Positions 61,061-64,000 of a stretch of 64,000 nucleotides of DNA are shown piece after piece (the stretch's first letter is position 1; every line of letters starts with the position of its first letter). Both the position numbers and the translations under genes were made by a program. A model generated the notes under the pieces. It was not told the DNA's origin. It did no database searches and saw nothing but the letters and a program-made list of their open reading frames with translations. Source of the DNA: Azohydromonas australica DSM 1124 (GTDB taxonomy: Bacteria > Pseudomonadota > Gammaproteobacteria > Burkholderiales > Burkholderiaceae_C); assembly GCF_000430725.1 (NCBI RefSeq), contig NZ_KE387207.1, positions 31,020 to 95,019 of the forward strand, written 5' to 3'.

Positions 61061-61714
61061 TCAGTTGGCCGTGCGCGGCAGCATCATCCGCCACCACTGC
61101 TGCAGGCGCAGCGCCTGGAGCTTGAGCTGGTAGTCGAACTCGCCGGCCTGCTGCGCCACCAGCGCATCCATGTGCGAGCTCGCGTCCTCGGGCGGCAGGC
61201 GCAGCATCGCCTGGGCCTCGCCACCGTCGCGCTCGATGGTGGCGCCGGCCTTGCGCGCGATGCGCAGCATGGGCGTGTTCTCGCTCAGGGCGTGGATGAT
61301 CATCATCTCCGCGCCCCAGTTGCGCGCGTGCAGCACGGCGCGCTCGAACAGCCGGCTGCCCCAGCCGCGGCCTCGGGCGCGCGGCAGCACCGAGACGCCG
61401 AACTCGGCCATCGGTGCGGCGCCGTTGGTGCCCTCGATGCGCGCCAGGTGCGCCACGGACACCAGCTCCAGCGCCTCGTCGAAGATGCCCACCACCTCGT
61501 CGCGGCCGAAGTCGATGCCATCCACGTAGCGGCGCACCTGCTCGTCGCAGGCCTTGTAGCCGAAGCGCAGGTAGCGGTCGCTGTCGGTCAGCGCCAGCAG
61601 GTGCGCCAGGATCAGCGGGCGGTGCCGCACGGCCAGCGAGCGGATCGGCACCCAGGCCGGACGCGAGGCGGGCGTGGCGGGGCGGCGGATCGGCGTGAGG
61701 GTGCTGGCGGACAT
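61061..61714 (-). CDS. GNAT-family N-acetyltransferase
   Basis: Protein of 217 aa. The acetyl-CoA loop is PRARGRGWGSRLFERAVLHAR (R/Q-x-x-G-x-G type) preceded by the strand MAEFGVSVLP; MMIIHALSENTPMLRIARKAGATIERDG is motif B. About 40 extra residues precede and 35 follow the fold. The target is unknown. The chosen ATG at 61714 precedes the family domain; a longer frame reaches into the rplM promoter region and is rejected. It is divergent from rplM. Confidence 0.85.
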   Translation of the reverse strand: MSASTLTPIRRPATPASRPAWVPIRSLAVRHRPLILAHLLALTDSDRYLRFGYKACDEQVRRYVDGIDFGRDEVVGIFDEALELVSVAHLARIEGTNGAAPMAEFGVSVLPRARGRGWGSRLFERAVLHARNWGAEMMIIHALSENTPMLRIARKAGATIERDGGEAQAMLRLPPEDASSHMDALVAQQAGEFDYQLKLQALRLQQWWRMMLPRTAN

Positions 61715-62030
61715 ACGATAACTACGGGTTTCCCCGGTGGGGTTTGCCCGGATGTTACCCCATGCGAGGGTTAACCCTATCCTTGCTTCAAGCGAGGCGG
61801 ATGTTCCGTGAAGCCTGCACGCTAGGCACGCCGGATCTTTCTGGGATAGAATGCTCGGCTTTCCTGTCAACGGCGGGGAAGTTGCGCCTGTTCCAGCGTT
61901 CCATCGAATGCCTGGGACACGAGCCCAGAGGCGGCTGGTTTTCCAGCTGCACCGGGGCCGAGCGCAGCAAAAGCAGCCGTAGCCGGGTCGTCCGCTTCAA
62001 TTGGGCGGCCCACAACCGAAAGATCCCCTC
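61715..62030 (+). promoter_or_regulatory. 316-base rplM upstream region and leader
   Basis: A good -10 box, GATAGAATGC (TAGAAT at 61847-61852), has no clear -35 partner. Transcription from it would give a leader of about 170 bases before rplM (61860-62030), long enough for the L13 translational autoregulation known in other bacteria, but I could not define a specific fold. No gene lies here. Confidence 0.5.
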
Positions 62031-62459
62031 ATGAAGACCTTCAGCGCCAAGCCGGCCGAAGTCGTGCACGAGTGGTTTGTGATTGACGCCACCGACAAGG
62101 TGCTCGGACGTGTCGCCAGCGAAGTGGCACTCCGTCTGCGCGGCAAGCACAAGGCCATCTACACGCCCCACGTGGACACCGGTGACTTCATCGTCGTCGT
62201 CAACGTCGACAAGCTGCGCGTGACCGGCAACAAGGCCAACGACAAGGTGTACTACCGTCACTCGGGCTTCCCGGGCGGCATCTACGCCACGAAGTTCAAG
62301 GACATGCAAGCCAAGCATCCGGGCCGTGCCCTGGAAAAGGCCGTCAAGGGCATGCTGCCCAAGGGCCCGCTGGGTTATGCGATGGTCAAGAAGCTGAAGG
62401 TGTACGCCGGTGCCACGCACCCGCACACCGCCCAGCAACCCAAGGTCCTCGAGATCTAA
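62031..62459 (+). CDS. rplM: 50S ribosomal protein L13
   Basis: Ribosomal protein of 142 aa, full length. Hallmarks: MKTFSAKPAEVVHEWFVIDATDKVLGRVAS, LRGKHKAIYTPHVDTGDFIVVVNVDKLRVTGNK, YYRHSGFPGG, and MLPKGPLGYAMVKKLKVYAGATHPHTAQQP. It is followed by rpsI after 9 bases, the standard pair. The codon usage is less extreme in GC than neighbouring genes, as expected for a highly expressed gene. Confidence 0.98.
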   Translation: MKTFSAKPAEVVHEWFVIDATDKVLGRVASEVALRLRGKHKAIYTPHVDTGDFIVVVNVDKLRVTGNKANDKVYYRHSGFPGGIYATKFKDMQAKHPGRALEKAVKGMLPKGPLGYAMVKKLKVYAGATHPHTAQQPKVLEI

Positions 62460-62468
62460 GGAGCGGTG

Positions 62469-62861
62469 ATGATCGGAGAATGGAACTACGGCACCGGCCG
62501 CCGCAAATCGTCGGTGGCGCGCGTGTTCATCAAGCGCGGCACGGGCCAGATCGTGGTCAACGGCAAGCCGGTCGACCAGTATTTCGGCCGTCAAACCTCG
62601 ATCATGATCGTCAAGCAGCCCCTGATGCTGACGAACAATGGCGAGGCCTTTGACATCAAGGTCAACGTCGAAGGCGGTGGCGAGTCCGGCCAGGCCGGCG
62701 CCGTGCGCCACGGCATCACCCGCGCCCTGATCGACTACGACGCGACGCTCAAGCCCGAGCTGAGCCGCGCCGGCTTCGTCACGCGCGACGCGCGTGAAGT
62801 CGAGCGTAAGAAGGTCGGTCTGCACGGCGCCCGTCGCCGCAAGCAGTTCAGCAAGCGCTGA
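62469..62861 (+). CDS. rpsI: 30S ribosomal protein S9
   Basis: Ribosomal protein of 130 aa. It has NYGTGRRKSSVARVFIKRGTGQIVVNGKP, VEGGGESGQAGAVRHGITRALI and the basic tail VGLHGARRRKQFSKR ending in the tRNA-contacting SKR. TAAGGAG overlaps the rplM stop, about 6 bases before the ATG at 62469; the GTG three bases earlier is less likely. A strong terminator follows. Confidence 0.98.
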   Translation: MIGEWNYGTGRRKSSVARVFIKRGTGQIVVNGKPVDQYFGRQTSIMIVKQPLMLTNNGEAFDIKVNVEGGGESGQAGAVRHGITRALIDYDATLKPELSRAGFVTRDAREVERKKVGLHGARRRKQFSKR

Positions 62862-62936
62862 TCGATCTTGCGCCGCCGCGACACCCTCACGGGTGCCGCG
62901 GCGCCAGGGTGGCGTGCCCTGCAATCCACGCCCCGC

Positions 62937-62972
62937 AAAGGCCGCTTCTCACCGAGCGGCCTTTCGCTTTTT
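62937..62972 (+). terminator. Terminator after rplM-rpsI
   Basis: AAAGGCCGCT (62937-62946), 8-base loop, AGCGGCCTTT (62955-62964), then CGCTTTTT. Confidence 0.85.
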
Positions 62973-63090
62973 GTGTGGCGGAATTGGCCTTTTGCCTGAA
63001 GGTTCTATCTCCGCTGCCGCGCCGGTACCCGAGAAGATTCATGGACAATTCCGGTGCTTCGCGTTTTCTAGATTCCCAGGAGAGCACCGC

Positions 63091-63468
63091 ATGAGCGCAG
63101 TCGCTGAACAAAGCACCGACCTCACCACCGACGGCATGCCCGCGCCGATCGTCTTCACCGACAGCGCCGCGGCGAAGGTGGCCGACTTGGTGGCCGAGGA
63201 AGGCAACCCGGAGCTGAAGCTGCGCGTGTTCGTGCAGGGCGGCGGCTGCTCCGGCTTCCAGTACGGTTTCACCTTCGATGAGATCGCCAACGAGGACGAC
63301 ACCCAGATGCAGAAGAACGGCGTCACGCTGCTGATCGACGCCATGAGCCTGCAATACCTGATGGGTGCCGAGATCGACTACAAGGAAGACCTGCAGGGCG
63401 CGCAGTTCGTCATCAAGAACCCCAACGCCACCACCACCTGCGGCTGCGGCTCCAGCTTCTCGACCTGA
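63091..63468 (+). CDS. erpA: Iron-sulfur cluster insertion protein ErpA
   Basis: A-type iron-sulfur carrier of 125 aa. Three cluster cysteines are present: VFVQGGGCSGFQYGF and the C-terminal TTTCGCGSSF (C-x-C pair). VTLLIDAMSLQYLMGAEIDYKEDLQGAQFVIKNPNA is diagnostic. It delivers clusters to essential apoproteins such as IspG. The first 20 residues are variable. AGGAGAG lies 8 bases before the ATG. It is a single-gene unit between two terminators; the position after rpsI and before anmK is typical for Burkholderiales. Confidence 0.97.
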   Translation: MSAVAEQSTDLTTDGMPAPIVFTDSAAAKVADLVAEEGNPELKLRVFVQGGGCSGFQYGFTFDEIANEDDTQMQKNGVTLLIDAMSLQYLMGAEIDYKEDLQGAQFVIKNPNATTTCGCGSSFST

Positions 63469-63491
63469 GCCTCGCATCCTTGCGCACATGG

Positions 63492-63517
63492 AAAAGCCGC
63501 CCTCGGGCGGCTTTTTC
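63492..63517. terminator. Bidirectional terminator between erpA and anmK
   Basis: AAAAGCCGCC (63492-63501), loop CTCG, GGCGGCTTTT (63506-63515), then TC; A-rich on the left arm and T-rich on the right, so it can serve both convergent genes. Confidence 0.82.
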
Positions 63518-63556
63518 GTTGCCTGCGCGACGATGTGGCGCGCACCGGGATTTCGT

Positions 63557-64000
63557 TCAGGCCGGGTACAGAGCGCCCAGCACGCGCGGGCCGCGCGCAC
63601 CCGTGACTTCCACGCGGTTGCCGGTCTGGCGCAGCACGTGCGCATGCGCCAGCCAGGCGAAGGCCGCGGCCTCGACCTGCTCCGGGTCCAGGCCGCGCTC
63701 GGCGGTGGTGAGCACCGCCACGCCAGGCAGCAGGGCGCGCAGCCGCTGCAGCAGGTCCAGGTTGAACGTGCCGCCGCCAGCGGCCAGCAGCTCGCGCGTG
63801 CGCGGTGCCTCGCGCCGCAGCGCGTCGGCCACAGTGCGGGCAACGAAGGCGGAGAGGGTGGCCTGCACGTCCTGCGGCGCCGGCATCGCGGCCAGCGTCG
63901 CCAGCCGCGCGTCCAGCCAGGCCAGGTTGAAGTCGTCGCGCCCGGTGCTCTTGGGCGGGCGGCGGGCGAAGAAGGCATCGCTCAGCAGCGCCGCTAGCAG
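63557..64000 (-). CDS. anmK: Anhydro-N-acetylmuramic acid kinase, C-terminal part (runs off the right edge)
   Basis: Cell-wall recycling kinase that converts anhydroMurNAc to MurNAc 6-phosphate in the cytoplasm. The visible 147 residues include FFARRPPKSTGRDDFNLAWLDA, LLAAGGGTFNLDLLQRLRALLP (the AAGGG nucleotide/sugar loop), ERGLDPEQVEAAAFAWLAHAHVLRQTGN, and end VTGARGPRVLGALYPA, all typical of AnmK. The N-terminal two thirds lie outside the window. It is convergent with erpA. Confidence 0.95.
   Translation of the reverse strand: MLAALLSDAFFARRPPKSTGRDDFNLAWLDARLATLAAMPAPQDVQATLSAFVARTVADALRREAPRTRELLAAGGGTFNLDLLQRLRALLPGVAVLTTAERGLDPEQVEAAAFAWLAHAHVLRQTGNRVEVTGARGPRVLGALYPA

Overview
The window is very GC-rich (roughly 70 %) chromosomal DNA from a betaproteobacterium of the order Burkholderiales, most likely the Comamonadaceae / Rubrivivax-Leptothrix-Caldimonas neighbourhood. 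This is inferred from gene order (rplM-rpsI-erpA-anmK at the right end), from the style of the proteins, and from families typical of that group (DUF883-like, PA2169/DUF2383, DUF4142, GlsB, BON lipoprotein, Mn-catalase). I saw no rRNA or tRNA gene, CRISPR array, insertion sequence or prophage.

Layout. 1-8.0 kb: the N-terminus of an NtrC-type regulator, an isochorismatase-like hydrolase, a set of small envelope/stress proteins (GlsB, DUF883-like, holin-X-like, lipocalin), two small hydrophilic proteins and a large hybrid sensor kinase. 8.3-19.2 kb: two convergent operons that form a heptose/LPS-type glycan locus. The rightward operon has seven genes (four kinds of glycosyltransferase, a GmhB-like phosphatase and a NodU-type carbamoyltransferase). 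The leftward one holds gmhA, the heptose kinase, gmhB and the ADP-heptose synthase domain as separate genes. They meet at a perfect 20-bp hairpin terminator. 19.3-34.9 kb: DNA topoisomerase IB, small stress proteins, more glycosyltransferases, hydroxypyruvate isomerase, PAP2 phosphatase, a degenerate PLD-like protein, AI-2E and YihY membrane proteins, a Mn-catalase paired with a ZIP metal transporter, a PRTase-like protein and an alpha/beta hydrolase.

35-44.7 kb is the most unusual part. One open frame (about 1181 aa) joins a B/P-type dye-decolorizing haem peroxidase to a complete glycyl radical enzyme. It is followed by a MerR-family regulator and an NAD(P)H:quinone oxidoreductase whose promoter has the long-spacer palindromic form used by MerR proteins. 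I know of no characterised protein that fuses an O2-sensitive glycyl radical enzyme to a haem peroxidase, and no radical-SAM activase lies in the window. On the opposite strand, directly behind a hemerythrin gene, a second exceptional open frame (1224 aa) joins a GH1-like glycosidase, a glycosyltransferase and an FAD oxidoreductase of the UDP-galactopyranose-mutase type.

45-64 kb: a stand-alone rpoN with a sigma-54-like element upstream, an exported cyanophycinase, a 1013-aa prion-like Gly/Gln/Ser/His/Tyr-rich protein with an embedded 15-residue WR repeat, an AsmA protein, a Cys-rich flavodoxin-fold protein, a DUF2269/SDR-DoxX pair, htpG behind a textbook sigma-32 promoter, srkA, a GNAT protein, rplM-rpsI, erpA and the 3' part of anmK. 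Adjacent genes often overlap as ATGA or GTGA, which points to translational coupling. Starts were chosen by ribosome binding site and by such overlaps.
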